A stretch of 64,000 bases of DNA from Fratercula arctica (GCA_947846985.1 CANTUZ010000002.1:13127587-13191586), one strand, 5' to 3'. Positions 1-14,537 are shown, counted from the first letter of the stretch. Numbers and translations: made by a program. Notes: a model not told the origin generated them from the letters alone.

Positions 1-2210
1 ACACCTTTAAGGTAAAGGCTACAGAGTGGAAAGGGGCTTTCCCTTCAATTATACCTTTCCCCCGGTGAACAGTAGCAAGTATAAAAAATAGGAAAATTAT
101 CTTGCTCCTACTCTTGATGCTGTCCTGGCTCCTGCCAAGGGGGAAAAGAAAACCTTCCAACAGGCACAAATCACCCTATGGTCTATCTCCTGCACTGCTA
201 GAAGCAGAGTAATAAAAAACCCAGGAGTATTCAGAGTGGTAAAGAAAGAGGGAGTAGAAGTCTCACTCTACTCTTCAATTTCCCACTGAAATTCTTGATG
301 AACGCAGGTTAGCTTTCCTCTGGGTTCCAGCTGTTCCTCTGAGCCTCATAAAGATATGACAGCACCACTTGATGATTTGATATTTGATTTTTCTGCAACC
401 ATTAGATGGCTTTTCTTTCCCCTCAGACTGAGAAATCCACTTCTTCTGTTCAAAATATGGAACATCTGTCAGAAAAGAAGTATCATACTTGCCGTCACAA
501 AAGATGCCTCAGATTTGATTGCAAGGGCACTTGTGTATGAATAAAATCACTCGAGTACAAAAGTATTAACCAAAGTCTTGTATACCATTTAAATGATTGA
601 TTGGTGGCGATGACTGATGATTGCTGTGCATTAATGCCTGAAGCTCTATCAAGCATAAAAGCAGAATTCTGTCTGGTAGATAAGAAAAAGGTTTTGTAAT
701 CTATAGGCCAGATCCAGTGAGAGCATATGAGATCTTTTCACTGTGTTTAGTTTGTATTTTGTCCTGTACACGTAGTTTTACACTGTTTGCTTTACACTAC
801 CCCCAGCTTTGTGTTGGGTGTGATTTCTCACAGGCAGAACGGTGTGTCCCATAGCCGCTTCCCCAGTTGTTGAATTTCCTTTGCTGTCTCGTACGTGTTC
901 TCCTAAGGGTCATTTGGAGGAGACAATGAGTACGTGGCTGTAGTATCATGTTCTTGTGAAACCAGTTAAATAGTAACAGCCTCAGGAAACAGCTGCTTTA
1001 AGACAACCAATCAAGCCAACTTCACTTTCTCAGACATTAAATATATCACTAGCATCAGTAATTTAGTTCAACTATATTTCTTAAACTTGCCTATGCTGTT
1101 AATCTGCACACTGGAGAGAGGCCTCGGTGGTTTCCACCTTCTAACGTTAATATGGTGGCTGGTACTGCAATGTAGATTTAACCCTTTTTATTTTATTCTT
1201 GGTGCACTCTTTGCACTAAGGGGAAAACCCGGAAGGGCTGAGATACGTATATGTTATTTATTGCATGACTGACGATTTTAAGCTAGTCTTAGATCCTATT
1301 TTAGTGGTTAAAATTGTGATCCAAAGGAACTATTGGTTTGGGCTTTTTTTTTTGTCTTGAGGGATACGAATAGTAAAATAGCAGTCTTTAATCTGTATGC
1401 AAAACTTATTTGGGATATTAACCTGTATGATACTTTACCTAGAAATTCTGTTTTCTCCCGTGCGATAGAACTGCATTTAGTACAATGTAAAACATGAAGA
1501 GTCTTCTTCCTTAAAATTAATCTGTAGGCCACAGAGCTGTTTTCCTCATGTATTTGAATTTAAGTTGTCCCCCTAATCACTCTAAATCTCTGTAAAGTCC
1601 TTTGGCTGGATCTTTTATTTCCCTTATACTGGCTAAAAAAACACCATGTTCTCTAATTTAGTGGGTTCTCAGATAAAATGTGGCTTGAATTGATGAGATG
1701 TTGCAAAGCTGCTTAGTTCAAAACACAGACTAGACAGAAACCTCTTACGGTAAATGTAGTAACAAATGCTTCAAGTGAAATAAATGCTTCCCTTTGGAAA
1801 ACTCAGTTAAGAACTAATGACTCCTGCCTACTGCTTTGCCAGTATGGTGGTATATTCAAATGGAAAGGGACAGTCTAGATATTTGATGATAAATTACTGA
1901 ATGAACCCTTTATAAGTGCATTATTTCATTCTCTTTGTCAATGATTAAGTATTTGAGCTGTATTTATTTATATGTATATTTATTTATATTTTTACAATGT
2001 TAGTGAAGCATTATCTCATTAAACTATGGGTGCTGTTAAGACATAATTCACCTGACCCAGGAAAGGTTTGAAAAAAGATTTAAAAAAAATGTGATACACA
2101 CTTGTCTTTGCTGAATGTTCGTCTCCTGTTTCAGGCTTCTGTCAGTATCTCTTAGTAGGGGTGGCTGAACAAGACCATTCCCTAAGAAGAAAAACAGAGA
2201 TGAGGCTTGA
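1..2210. other. AT-rich unique DNA, no gene seen
   Basis: No recognisable repeat, RNA gene or coding exon. The open frames here (about 60-75 codons) have no family resemblance and no supporting splice context. I see only scattered short A/T runs and AATAAA-like words, as expected in AT-rich vertebrate DNA. Confidence 0.6.
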
Positions 2211-2261
2211 CTTTTTTTTTTTTTCTTTCTTTTTTCTTCTTTTTTATTCTGCCCCCCCCCC
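2211..2261 (+). repeat. polypyrimidine tract ending in C10
   Basis: A T-rich, almost pure pyrimidine run on the plus strand passes into ten consecutive C residues (2252-2261). It is low-complexity DNA with no sign of function beyond possible length instability. Confidence 0.9.
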
Positions 2262-5200
2262 TAAATCCATGGAAGAATGAATGAAAAGACCAATCCCACA
2301 AGCTACAAGTGGCTACTCACTCCATTGGGCTGTGAAAACATGGGATCAGGCACATGCCCTCTCTCATTCAGTCTCCCCTGTTGCAAATGTCCCATTTCCA
2401 CCATGGTTGCTGGGTGTTGCCGTCAGTCAGACTGGGTACAGCCTATGGGAGTTTGACCTAGGCACAGGCAAATCAGACTCAAGCCCGATGTCTGTAGAGT
2501 GTCCCCGAGCCAGTGAGCTTTGCCCACCAACCTGCTCCAGGTTGTGCCTCTTTTTCTCTCTCTAAACCCTATTCTTGAAATAGAAACAATTTAACGTGTC
2601 ACTTTATTCAACAGAAATAACAAATGATGATCATTTTTTGTTCTGCTTTACCATCTGGTTGTCATCTGTGCTCCCAATACTTTTTTCTACTTTCTTGGCT
2701 CCTCAGCTTTTTGCAAGTTTGGTCATTCCTAAGCTGTTTTTTGGCATAATTCTGCTCTAATCTTCTCTAGCTGTTTCCGAGGAAGGGCGTAATCTGGTGT
2801 TCATTGATGCTATGATGGTCTAAGTAAGAGGGTTAAGTATTATCCAATGTGATGAGAGCAAACTGTATAAATTTCTTGATATCCTTTTGATGCCTAGAAG
2901 CTTTCGGTTACAATGAAAAATAGGTAATCAGGTGCCATTTACCATGCTTGAAATTCTTGAAGTTGATTCACAAAGGTAGGTTCTAAAATCTCAGGTGCGT
3001 TTGATGAGAACTGCTCATCATCTTGTAAATTGCTTGGAAATGTATCAAACACAGGACTTGGCACACCAGTCTGCCTCAGTCCTGTGTGTAACCTCGCTCT
3101 GCAAAAACTGTAACAAAATAAACATTTGGTGTCTTAACGGAAAAGAAGGAAAGGGAATTTAAAACTGGGTGAACACTGTAAAAGGAATGGAGTGATTTGA
3201 AGTTTATTTGGATCCAGGGTTTTAATGTAGGCTTATGTAATTAGAATAACAAAATAATAATAATTGCACTGTATCATGTCATTAAAATGGATCATTTTAA
3301 TGATGCACTGAGTTGTAGTAAGTAATTAATGGCTTGCTAGTACTTTGTTATTTAGAAGATAATAATGTTATAATTCACACTTTAAAATAATTTGAAGACG
3401 AAATCAATAAAAAGCAAGTATGCATTTTTATCCCTTTGGATCATCGCATAATTTAGAAGAAAGTGGCACATGAAGAGAATAATGAGCAGATCCAACATGT
3501 TGTTTCAAAAGCAGTCACACTCTTATAAATAAGTAGAGAAGTTCGGTCTGGAGGCCCTTCTGATGAAATAAACCCAGATGTTTGAGGCTTCTTTAATGGG
3601 AGATAGATGTTTATATTCTGTAGGCATTGACACTGTTAACTTCAACAGTGGGCAATCTCTTGAAAGACAAGTGGCTGTCAAACCCTGCTGTGAATCCCAC
3701 GGTGACTTTTCTCAGAAAATTGTTTACTGTTAGTGGGATCCAAAATACTGAGATTTTCATGAAGTCTGACAGATGCTATCATTTTTGGTCACTGCTAAAA
3801 CGGCAAGAGCAATTCATTTCAGTAAAGAGAGTCAGGGGAGATGTTCCCTTAGAAAATGAGGTTAATATTCTCCCCATAGAGGAGCAAGTTCACATACAGA
3901 GATATGGTGGAGGCTGGTGTACAACCCATGGCTGTTGTGTTGGTATCTAAATTATTTATGGGAAAAGAAATGTTAACTTTGTGTGTAAATACAAAGGATG
4001 AGAAGTTCTTACAAAGCAAATGATGTTAATACTCCTGCTCTTCACCCATTACTTTTTCTCTCAGAATGACTTTGTCAGTCTTTTGAATCAATGGGAGTTT
4101 TGCCAATGACATTAGCACAGTTTGGATCAGATCTATAGAGTTTTATAGTATATTACACAGAATATGAATTACTAGAAACCCATTGAAACAGTTTTACCCA
4201 GCTTTCTTTAGGAACAAATGAAACTCATAGCTTTTGAAATTGTGCACATCTCTCTCTGTCTGATGTTCACTGGTAGGTAGAGACCCTAAAATGTGTGATT
4301 TATGTTCACAGTTAGATACTTAGTCATTTAAATAATTGGATCTGTGCATACAATTTACCACAACTGTAAAATATGCATGCATGATTTTGGCAGCTCTGAA
4401 ATGAACTGGCAAAACAGGATGTTATCCTTCCATATTATGGCTTTTGCAGCATGTGATTTACTCATTTATAAAAGAGTTGTAGTAGGCAATTAATATTGTT
4501 GTGCTGGGAGCTGCAACAAAGCTCCTTAAAAGTGATGGGCATAACATTTTAGTCCATTCAGACTAAATGAAAGAGCAATTAACTGAGCCTCTCTTTTGAA
4601 GCAGCTGGAACAACGCAACACAGTGTCCTAAACCGCCAGCCTGCTCGGGAGCCCTGGGTACTCTGTCAGCTTTGCTGTGGTGTGACTGCAAACAGAGTGG
4701 CAGAGTGCTGGCTTTTGATTGCCGCTGTGTGTGAGCATGGTGTAAGGGCACAAATACACATGAAAACCAAAAAGACTCCAACCGCATCCAGAGAATGATT
4801 TTTGTTATGAACCTGAGAAGAAAGGGCAATTGACAGAAAGGGATATTTTGGTTTGAATGCTGATGGAAATTGGGTTTACAGTCATGAGCAAAGAAAAGTT
4901 TGTCTGTTTTATTTTTTTTTTTCCATAAAGAAAGTCTAAGGTCAAGAAAATTCTGACCTTAACAACAGTATTTCCTCTTTACAGACGCACTACATAAAAC
5001 TTACATTTCAACTTTTTGGTTCTCACATGGTAAAAGCACATTGTTAATCGTGTCCTCAGAATGAATCTGCCACATCACCACAAAAATGAGAAGGGTCTGA
5101 TTCTGGCCGTAAGGTGTCTGTTGTGCATTATCCCTAATAGTGTAAACACTCAATTTAGCTTTCTACTAATAAGGGTAATCTTTGAGTGCTATCAGGATTT

Positions 5201-7879
5201 ACTTGCCAGGGAAGCAAGATCTGTTCACTCACAGATCCAACAGAGACTGGCTATTTGGTAAAGAGCAATCCCCACCACGGCTATGGCTATGTAACCTTTT
5301 TCTGTGTCAGTGCCACCTTGAGAAACCCCAGCTTTTTCCCCTGCTTATCTCAGAAAGCTGTTGAGACCTGAAACCGCATCATCCATTGGTGTGGCACGAG
5401 TGCTTGTGTGGCCACAAGGCCAGAGTTATAGTAGGAATCAGACAGATGAAAATTCCCTTTTTTGTTTGCTTAGCAAGCTTACTGCTAAATCAGTTCTGCT
5501 AACGCGAGGCAGAGGTTGTGGGGAGGGGGGAGAAATAAGCAGCTGTGGGAAGGGATGGCTTTTAGGCTGACTCAAGCAGCTCTTCTGCAGCAAGTGTGCA
5601 ATCATGGCCTGTGGTGAAGCAGTGGGACCACCAGCACACCTCCTGGGCTGTGCAAGTGTCGCTCCAGGAGTAGAAGGGACCCACTAAACAAATTTGTCTG
5701 CACTGAGCACTGTGTTTTGGAGGGCAGGTAATTTAAGAAGAGTAATGGTTTCCACTTTGGCAAGAATCCTGTTTTTTTCAAATTGAGCGTTGTCCGTTTT
5801 GCAAAGATACAACTCTGCCACGCAGTTCATCAGAGTTCACTGTTTGCAAGGCCCCTCTGCCTGTTCTGAAAAGTGAAGGCAAGTAATTTTGCACTGTGCT
5901 TGTCCATTAATTTACACGTGTACTGGAACACAGACATCTCGTATGGTAGGCTATGTAAAATTTAGTGTCTGATTTGTGACTTTAAATACGAAACGTGCTG
6001 TTGTTTCATATTGCAACCTCAAATTCAGACAAAGTTGGCTGTCAATTATTCGTGGTACGGTTACCTCAGTTGCAGATGAACTTGGATTATTGATGCAGAG
6101 AAGGTCCGTCCGCCCTCCTGTGCAGCACTTCTGAATCCAAAGTGTCACCAAACCCGAATCAGAGACATACTAGATGCTTTTATGTGACGCTGCACTTCAG
6201 TTAAGAAGCTGAGGTACAGAGTTTAGAAATCCTGGTGTAATTTGGCTTGGATGCAGGTGTTTTATTTCTGTACCTGAGTAGATACAACCGTACTGTTTCG
6301 TTCTGGATCAAGCAGACACAGTCACCTGGCTTAGTATCACATCTGCTGCAGGGGGAACAATTCCCCCAAACTCTCTTGCCTTTCTTTTCTTCAATACAAT
6401 AATATTTTACCACTGAATTTTCATTTTCTCAGTGTTTTTGCATTTGCCACACTTTTGCATGTCCTTGCACCCTAAATCCCTGAGTGTGAACTGTATGAAT
6501 TATAATAAAATTGCTTTCTTGTATAGAAAATACTGGCAAAGAAGAACGTTTCTGATGGCTTGATTTCCTTTTAAAAAGTGAGAAATAAGCCATAATCTCT
6601 TAAGTCTAGAATATTTTTGGGGCAGAAGTTCAGGTAGATCTATTCATATCAATAACAGCGTAGTCCTCTGCCTTCATATTTATTCAGTTCCTGAATATTG
6701 TATCTTAAAAAGAGGAAGAGGGAAAAAAGCAAAAAAAACCCTATTATTATGCATTTTTGGCTCATCGTTATGTAAAAGAAAAATAATATTTCTACATGTG
6801 ATACTAAAAGAAAAAAAAAATGTCTTTTTTAATAATATGGAGAGACTTGATAGGTTGCTTGGCAGTTAAATCTCAAATGTGTCCTTGCAAAGTATTTGAT
6901 CTTTTTACTTGTATGGGTAGAAGAACCAGAATGCAAATACAATTTGAACACATAAACCAAGGAAGTGGGCAACTTGCTGCTGAATTTCAGTTAATGGTGA
7001 GAAAACAATCAATGAGAATAAGGTGCTTTCACTTTAACCATTTTAACCCCCCTGGGTAAATAATGCTTCATATTTCGTCAACACATCAGTCCAAAAACTC
7101 TTTCTAAAAGAGTAGAATTTAATTCATTATGAGGTTGCTAAAAAGTGTGTCTTGATTAGGAAAGCAGAGGTACAAAATATTTCTTGGAAGAAAAAAAAGA
7201 CTAGCTGACAATTGTTCTACACTATCCCAAAAGCTCAGGGCTATGCCCTGTGTCATCATCCTTTCCTATGCTTAATAAAATAAAGCAGTGACAAGGCACA
7301 TTTTAGGACAGTAAATACCAAGAAATTTATGATATAACAGCAGTTTCATTTATTAGATAAGTCATCCAAACACTTTACCCTTCGGAAAAAAAAAAATAAT
7401 ATTTTGAAGCCTAATTACCTGTCTGAGATGCATCTGAAAGAGTAGAAATTGAGGCTCGCTTTCTGCATTTCCTTTAAAATCCATTCTGCCCCCCTGTCTG
7501 CAGATCCATCCACTGAGCTGTGGGGTGAGGAGGGCAACGCTACCCCAGCAGGAACCCCACAGCTCAAGCCATTTTTACCTGAGCTGGGAAAGAGACTTCT
7601 CTGCAAGGAAGAGTGGTTCCTTATGCTACAAGGAAGAACCATGAACTACTTATTGGTTCAAGTTTCCCTTATATGTGTGAATCACACAAACATAATCGAA
7701 CCTTTCCTTTTTCGAAACCCTGGAAAATCACTCCGTATAATGAAAACCAGAAAGTGGGGGAAGGGGATTAATGTAGACCCAATCTGCCAGAACTGGATGA
7801 ATAATTTATTCTTTGAATTTTTCTCGCCTTTCCTTTTGCAAATTGCCTGCAAACAGTTTACCCTTTTTTTTTTTTTCAT
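2262..7879. other. Unique DNA with unrecognised open frames
   Basis: No gene is identified in this stretch. Two frames stand out only by length: 2281-2565 (+, 94 codons, less AT-rich than its surroundings) and 3627-3950 (+, 107 codons). I recognise neither protein, and neither has a convincing splice or promoter context, so both are best treated as chance frames. An inverted repeat near 3.28 kb is listed separately. Short T runs occur at about 4911-4921 and 7865-7876. Confidence 0.55.
3279..3303. repeat. 11-bp inverted repeat, 3-nt spacer
   Basis: TCATTAAAATG (3279-3289) is followed after 'gat' by its exact reverse complement (3293-3303). The arms are AT-rich, so the hairpin would be weak. 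Chance is a reasonable explanation in DNA of this composition. Confidence 0.75.
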
Positions 7880-8045
7880 TTAGTATTATTTGAAATTATT
7901 TGCTGAATAATTTCTGCAGTTAATTCCTGATCTGCATATCATTCATGAGCAGTTGGATAGCAATTCCTGTTAAACGTTCAGGCTGCCTCAGCTAATTATT
8001 GTGGGATATGCAAACCACACTGTACCATAAGCTGAGCTGAACAAG
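7880..8045. promoter_or_regulatory. Possible conserved noncoding block (homeodomain/POU-like motifs)
   Basis: A short stretch holds a GCTAATTATT homeodomain-type core (7991-8000), an ATATGCAAA POU/octamer-like word (8006-8014) and a CTGCATATC word (7932-7940), among many balanced, non-repetitive words. The texture is typical of vertebrate developmental enhancers, but such motifs also occur by chance in AT-rich DNA. No conservation data are available here, so the call is inference. Confidence 0.2.
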
Positions 8046-8279
8046 TGTTTCTCAACATACTTTAAGATTGTTCCTCCTGTATAACAAGGACCTCCTCACA
8101 CATGAAGAAGATTAATTTATTTAGATATTCAAATAAAATCCAGACTGGAAGCTTTAAAGAGCAAGAGTAGTGAACAGATGAAAGGTAAAATTTTCTTGTG
8201 AACTAAAGACTGATTGAAAGATAGAAAGATAGAAAATATTAGTATTCAACTGCCATCTCTAGAATAAGATCCATGGACC

Positions 8280-9165
8280 TACATCTCTCTTTCAGTCCTC
8301 TTTTCTTGTGTTTAAACTGTCCTCTGTCTCTGACCAGTCATGGGAATATCTTGCCCTTGGCTCCCAATCAGTATAGTTAAGTCTAGGCCTTACTGTCCCT
8401 ACCTAAAGATTCCCTTCAGGCTTCTCTCTCCTGTACTTTCTTGATCTCTGTAGACAGCATCACCATCCTGATGGTCACTCACATGTACCTCACATGCAGC
8501 ACCCCCTGGCTTGTTTAATTTCTCATGTTTTGTCTCAAACTTTTCAATTCCTTCTTCACAGCCTCCGAAGAAAGGCTCATGGTAAAAGAATCCCATCAAG
8601 TGTCTACCTTGCTGTAAACCCTTTTTCTTTTGGGGTTAACAAATTCGGACTTGCCCAAGTAATACCAATTCAGGTTTTTGCTGTGAGCATTGTTCCTATG
8701 GCCTGTTCCATTTCCTCCTTCCACTGGTTCAAATTTCTGTCTCGTTAAGCCCAAGTAACGGTCCTTCGTGGTCTGTTTCTACTTGACCTATCATTTCTCA
8801 GTCATTTGGATGGACTATGGTGCCAGCTGCCTACAACAACTGTGATAAATCTTTGAAACAATATTCTCCATCTTCTCGTGTTGTTCATTGATGGTGTCCT
8901 AAATCTAGGCAGGAGCTTCCCTTTACCACATACAAAACTGAGACTTCATCATCCTGCAAAACCTTTCTTAACATGTATGTTATGACCACTTGATCATATG
9001 ATTAATATTCTATCCTCATTCTTCTCTCTTACCAATACTCACTTGCTTTGTCTTATATTAAGATTGCAAGTTCTAGGAGCAAGAGTGACCTATTTGTTCT
9101 TTATTCATACAGCATTCATCACGATGGGTCCCCAGCTCAGGACTGCATTCTCAGAGTCATACAGG
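8280..9165 (+). mobile_element. Ancient L2/L3-like LINE 3' region, heavily diverged
   Basis: The stretch 9055-9147 reads like the 3' end of an old amniote LINE: 'gattgcaagttctaggagca', then 'cttgttctttattcatacagc'-type text, then 'cacgatgggtcccc' followed by 'agctcaggact'. Upstream, 8453-8475 ('agacagcatcaccatcctg', then 'gtcactca') resembles the C-terminal reverse-transcriptase coding part of L2-clade elements. The order and direction are consistent with one plus-strand element. Many indels have destroyed any reading frame. The exact family (L2, L3/CR1-like or a derived SINE) cannot be decided by eye, and the upstream boundary is approximate. Confidence 0.45.
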
Positions 9166-12100
9166 TGGGAAAAAAATGAAGCTTTGCTTACACAGAAGGC
9201 AACCTGTTTTTTAATTTAATTGCCTATGATTTCCAAGAGGAGACTGTGAAATTTTAATTGATACTACTTTTTCAATTAAATAAGTTTAAGAGGATTGTAG
9301 ACCCCTGAAAAGTAAAATGGAAAACTGAGTGATTCAGTAAGCAGGTGACAATATCAAGAAATCATTTAAAAAGTGATGATACACCTGTTTGGACTTATCA
9401 CAGTTGATTTCTGAATGAAATAAAACCAACTAGGAAAAGCATTCAGGTCTCAAAGTAAGAGCTGATTAGTAGTCTAGTCTGGTATTGAAATCCCCAGTTT
9501 CCTGTCTGTAATTGCCTTTCACATGTTCAAATGCTGAAGCTTGAAATGTAACTTGCTGTGCTCATAGAGATCAGTGTTTGCAATGAACACACAAATTCTC
9601 AAATTTTAACTTGGTTTATTACCATTTCACCCACATACAAAATTCGTAATGAGAGCAAGACAGATTATTAAGTGTTACAGAACAATGTATATAATAATGT
9701 TAATGAGACTGACTACATTTGCCTTGATCTCATGGCCTTAAAGCACTAATTGTATTTCAGATTCTTTTGTTTTCTTATGTGTATGTATGTAAGAAAGCTA
9801 TGGGTGGTCCTCGTTTCACCAGTCTTTAGAGATTTACAGTGAAAATGTCTATAGCCAATTGGGAGAAACGGGAATTTCCTGGAATACAATTAATTATAAA
9901 ATACTGATTTTAAACTTTGGGATAAAGTGACTCACATTTAATCTTCAATTAACGTAGAGGGAACCCAGATATTTACATCTAAAGGAAATCCTCCCGCCGT
10001 CCTGCCTCTGATTACAATTTTGCCGAGTTTTACAGAGTGCAATCTCTTTCCTTTTATGAGCTTCCATGTTTTTACGTGTTCTCTGTTTGTTACAGTGCCC
10101 TAAGCATACAGATATCAAATATCCCCAATAAAAGTGTTCGTTTCACAGAATGAACAAAACTCTCATCTTCATGTGAAGGGACACAAGGTGACCATCTTTT
10201 AGCCCATACAATTCTTTTGTTCTCAAGGATCAATCCCTGGTTGCACCTTGACTTTTTGTCTTTATGCTTCTATAGAAACCCCTGACGGAGACCTTCATCA
10301 CCTCCTGTGGAGAAGATGTTATTGCTATGATTATTTGTTTTGCCTTCAGTGGCCAAAACGTCATGTGCACAGCAGTCCAAAGACAGAATGTTCCAAGCTA
10401 TGGAGTCTGGTATTAATTTATATGGACACATAAGTGTGTTTATCTGCAGGATAACCAACTTAATAAAAAAATTTCACCTGATTCTTGATTGTCGCTTCTA
10501 GCTTTCTAGAACATCAGATTGTTACCGTCTTTATAAATTAATGAATAGGAAACATTAATGACTATAAATTTAAGTGATATTTAGAATTAATAACTGTATT
10601 TCACAGGAAATAATGTAATATCTAATGACTTTAGAATAAATTTATCATTAAATTTGCACCATAAGATTACTTTACCTTGAGACCTTATCTTTTGAGCTCT
10701 GTTTTGAGATATGAGAAATTCAGTACCTGTGGTTCAGACATAAAGTTTCAGTCTCAGTCTTCATACAGTCTCATTCCATATTGCCTTACTGCATCTCACC
10801 TTTGAGGAACACAAAATTAGGTTCTCGAGCAAATTTCATCATAAATCAAAGCGCTTTACCTGATTTACATTATGGATATTCCAAACTGCTAATTTAAGGT
10901 GTCAGCAAGATACCTGATAGTATCTAATATTATTTAAAATCTTGTGTTAATCAAAGAGGTCATTTACTTTGACAATCTCATACTGAACACAGCTTTATTT
11001 CAAACCAATAATTCACCCCTAAACTCAACTTTCTGTAATTTTAGAATTTATCATTGAGTCCAGGAAAGCAGCTTACAACAGGGTAAGGACATCTCCAAAG
11101 AAGTGAGGAAACTGAAATAGCTCAGCAGCTGACATGCCCAACTACAGCACAGAGCAGAGGAGGATTTAGGTAAAAGGTTGAAGTGGACTGAGGGACCAAA
11201 GGAACTGGGGCAGGGCTGCAGCTAGAAGTTGAAGAACTAAAGCAGTGTGTCAAACACAGATGAATAAAGCACTTAGAAATCCAAAGCACAAGCCACAGCC
11301 TGCAGAGAAAAAAACTCCTTTTCCTACAGCTTGTCTTTGGCCCTAATTCCTGAACAGACCTGAAAGACCCTTGTGCATGAATCTTTTGAAGACATAAAAT
11401 ACTGCTATATAGGGGTTTGGCTAAACTTCAGCAACAGCCAATCTGAGATTCTCCAGGTAGGCAATCATGCAATCTATGCATGATATTGGACATCAGACAT
11501 ACATTTCTCCTGAATCTCCTTTATTGGAGAATTAGATATCGTATTCCATTTGATACCATTTAACAATAATTTACCATACATTCCATTACTGTTTTTTCAG
11601 CAATCATCTTACAGATACTTGACTGCTCAAACATTTCTAAGTTCTTCAAGAGGTGGTAAGGGCTGACTGTTCTAGAATGGTTCTTTTATGCAAGTTTGAG
11701 TGGTGAAACAATGCAATGAACAATCAGTCTGAGTTACCCAGTCACAATTTTTTCCTCTACTCCTGCTGCAATACTGTCTATTGACCAGGCACAACAATAG
11801 GATGTATTTCCATTTTCACTTACCAATGTGCTAAGCATGGAAACAACTTACAGTTTCTTCATGGGGAAAGAAACCATGCAAGGAAAGGAACAAAGTCCTC
11901 ATCAGAAATAAATTTACCTCCTCTGGTCTTTGGTACAGTCCTGCATGAAGATACTTAATCCAGCTGCTGCCCTGTTTTGTTTTTTTCCCCTTGGAAATGT
12001 CATTTCTCCTTACGCTAGGAGTCTTCTTAACCTGGAGACACAATATTTATTTATGTGTTGGACAGGTATGGAAATAAGATGCTAAGAAATGCTTAATCTG

Positions 12101-14537
12101 TTTGACATGCTGCTTCATTTCACCACAACATTAATCCTTTTTACCTAGGAACTTTTTCTACCTTTTTAAATAAAGTATTGGACTTCTAAGCCTCAAAATT
12201 ACATGTGGCCATCAATTGCCAGAGGGAGTCTTGAGGGAAGCTGACAATTATGAATGAGATAAGAAAAGAAAACATTTGAAGAGACTTGTTAATGCATCAC
12301 TTGAGGGTAAAAGAGACATTCTACAGAATATAAACGAAGCATCACATGTCCCAGCTTTGCCATTGTTTAGAGGAAAATGAATTCACTGCAATGCCAATGT
12401 GACTACCGTTACAGTGAGATGGGTACTTCCAGTCTGGCCATGTATGGAAGCGTGGAGGTCTTCTTGTATTATTTGAGATGACTGATGTACGGTCTGCTCT
12501 TTAAATTATTCTCTTTTGTGTTTCAGAAGAAATAATAGAAAACGTTCTTTGACTGGGGATTTTGCTTCCGTTAGCTGAAATTTTGGAGAGATATGTTTAT
12601 TTATTTCAATAGTACTGAGCCAAAATCAACCCTGAACACAATGAAGCTACTAGGAAGGTTTCACTCAAGCTATTTTTTGGAGGGGGGTGTCAGACTTTTA
12701 TCTTTTAAAATCTCTTACCCATTCTCAACATTCTCTCCTCAAAAATTTCCTGTTTATTCCAGTGTGGAAATTCACAGAATAAATGAAAGATTTCCTAGTC
12801 TGAGATTTACGTGCGATTTTTAGGTTATAGACTTTCTGTCTGAACCTGAAAAAAATTAAGATTGCATGTCTTCCTCCTTTTCCCATTTGTTAGTTCAGAA
12901 TAGTTCTTCTCAGGAGTATAGAAATTCTTACAAATGGTTGTGAGCTCTTCACAACATTGTGGTGGTGAAAGCCATGTTACTGCCCAAGCAGAATGAGTTG
13001 AAATATTAATATTAGTGTACTCTTTCTGTTGATGTAATTGTTTGCAATTATTCTGCAGGTTTTAATAAAATCATAACATGAATATTGTTTATCTATTAGC
13101 TGTTTTCCAATATAAATCTATAAGTCAAATGATGTAGAGTTTTAGGTGCTGGACACAGATATAAAATTTCACTATTATTTTGCTCCTTACATAACCACAG
13201 TTCTCATGGTTCGATCAGTCCCATTGTATTATTGCAACATTTCACAACACTTTTAGTTAAGTTTCATGTTTCTGTTTTATGCATCTAATTTATCTCTTTC
13301 ATAATTGATATGAGATGTGCATATCTTGTGAAGTGCTTTGGGATGTGTAACATGAAAGGTTCTGTAGAGGAACAACTGTTTTCTTATTAGAGTGAACTGC
13401 AACAAGACAGATTAAACACTCAATTAAACAAAAAATTTGCCTATGTAAAAAGCTCACAGGAAGGAGCTTAACAACGTTCATTTTTATGAGGTACTAAAGT
13501 TTTTGGAATCAACTATTCTGAAAGTTCATCTACTTTACTTACAGGTAAAACAATAACTCAGTTGTTTCAGAAAAGGGGACAAGTATTATTTACATAAAGT
13601 TCCACTGTAAAAATCTGGGTACTATTTCTTTCTAAGGTCTAATACAGTTTGGTGGGCAAAATGAAAATACTTGTAAAAGGCAACCACAGTATATTATAAA
13701 CCACCTTTATGGTTCGTTATAGGTTTGGTTTAATGCTGTTGGATTAACACTAAAGGCTAATGTTTGCATAAAATATGCATGATTAGTTTAATACTCTGGA
13801 ACCGTGATCAGGTTCTCTAATGTTATGAAAGGGAATGACATGATACATGGCTAAGGCTGACACAAATAGAAATGTGATATATTTTCAACAAAACTGGTCA
13901 AGTGTATTTTCAAAATCCTCGCTTATGTGATAACACTTCAAAGCCAATCTGTGCCAATGGGAGATTTTGTGTTCAGCTCTCATAATTAAACTGTTTTCTG
14001 GCTGCAGGAAGTGCATGATTTCTAATTTGCAGTGTAGGCAAAGTGCTTGGAGAATGATACTTTCAGATTTTTTTTCTTGCATTCTTTGAGCCCTAGATAT
14101 TGTGTGGAGTGTTTTTGTTTTAAACGTTGATTATCTTTGTTATGCTTTATATTGCCAGAAGAATAATAGTATTTTTTATGCATAGACTTGAAAGTCTGTA
14201 TCTAACTGGCAGATTTCACTTACTGCTTGTGTAGAAGTGTCTGCCTAAGCTCTTCACTTACCAATAAGTGATTTATAAATTTATGATTTATTCTTTCTAA
14301 AATGTATCTTGATGGTACCTCAGAGATAATTACAGTTAGGCCTTCTTTCATGCTGCAGGGGATGAATAGTATATTTAGCATGTGTTTGCATAAATATCAT
14401 CCATAAAACTCAGATAGACCATGAACTTCTGCTGCTGTCAGGGGTCTGGATAACAGATAATGAGAAGAGCCCATGAGCTATCATAACACAAACACATAAC
14501 GCACTGTAATCATCATGACATATGGACACAACTACAA
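9166..14537. other. AT-rich unique DNA, no gene seen
   Basis: No recognised exon, RNA gene or repeat. Acceptor-like words such as 'tttgtgtttcag' near 12,526 occur but have no matching donor or coding pattern around them. Open frames here are 60-76 codons and unremarkable. Confidence 0.55.

Noticed and set aside
3627..3950. 107-codon frame as a gene
   Set aside because: Unrecognised protein, no splice or promoter context. A frame of this length is expected by chance in 64 kb on six frames.
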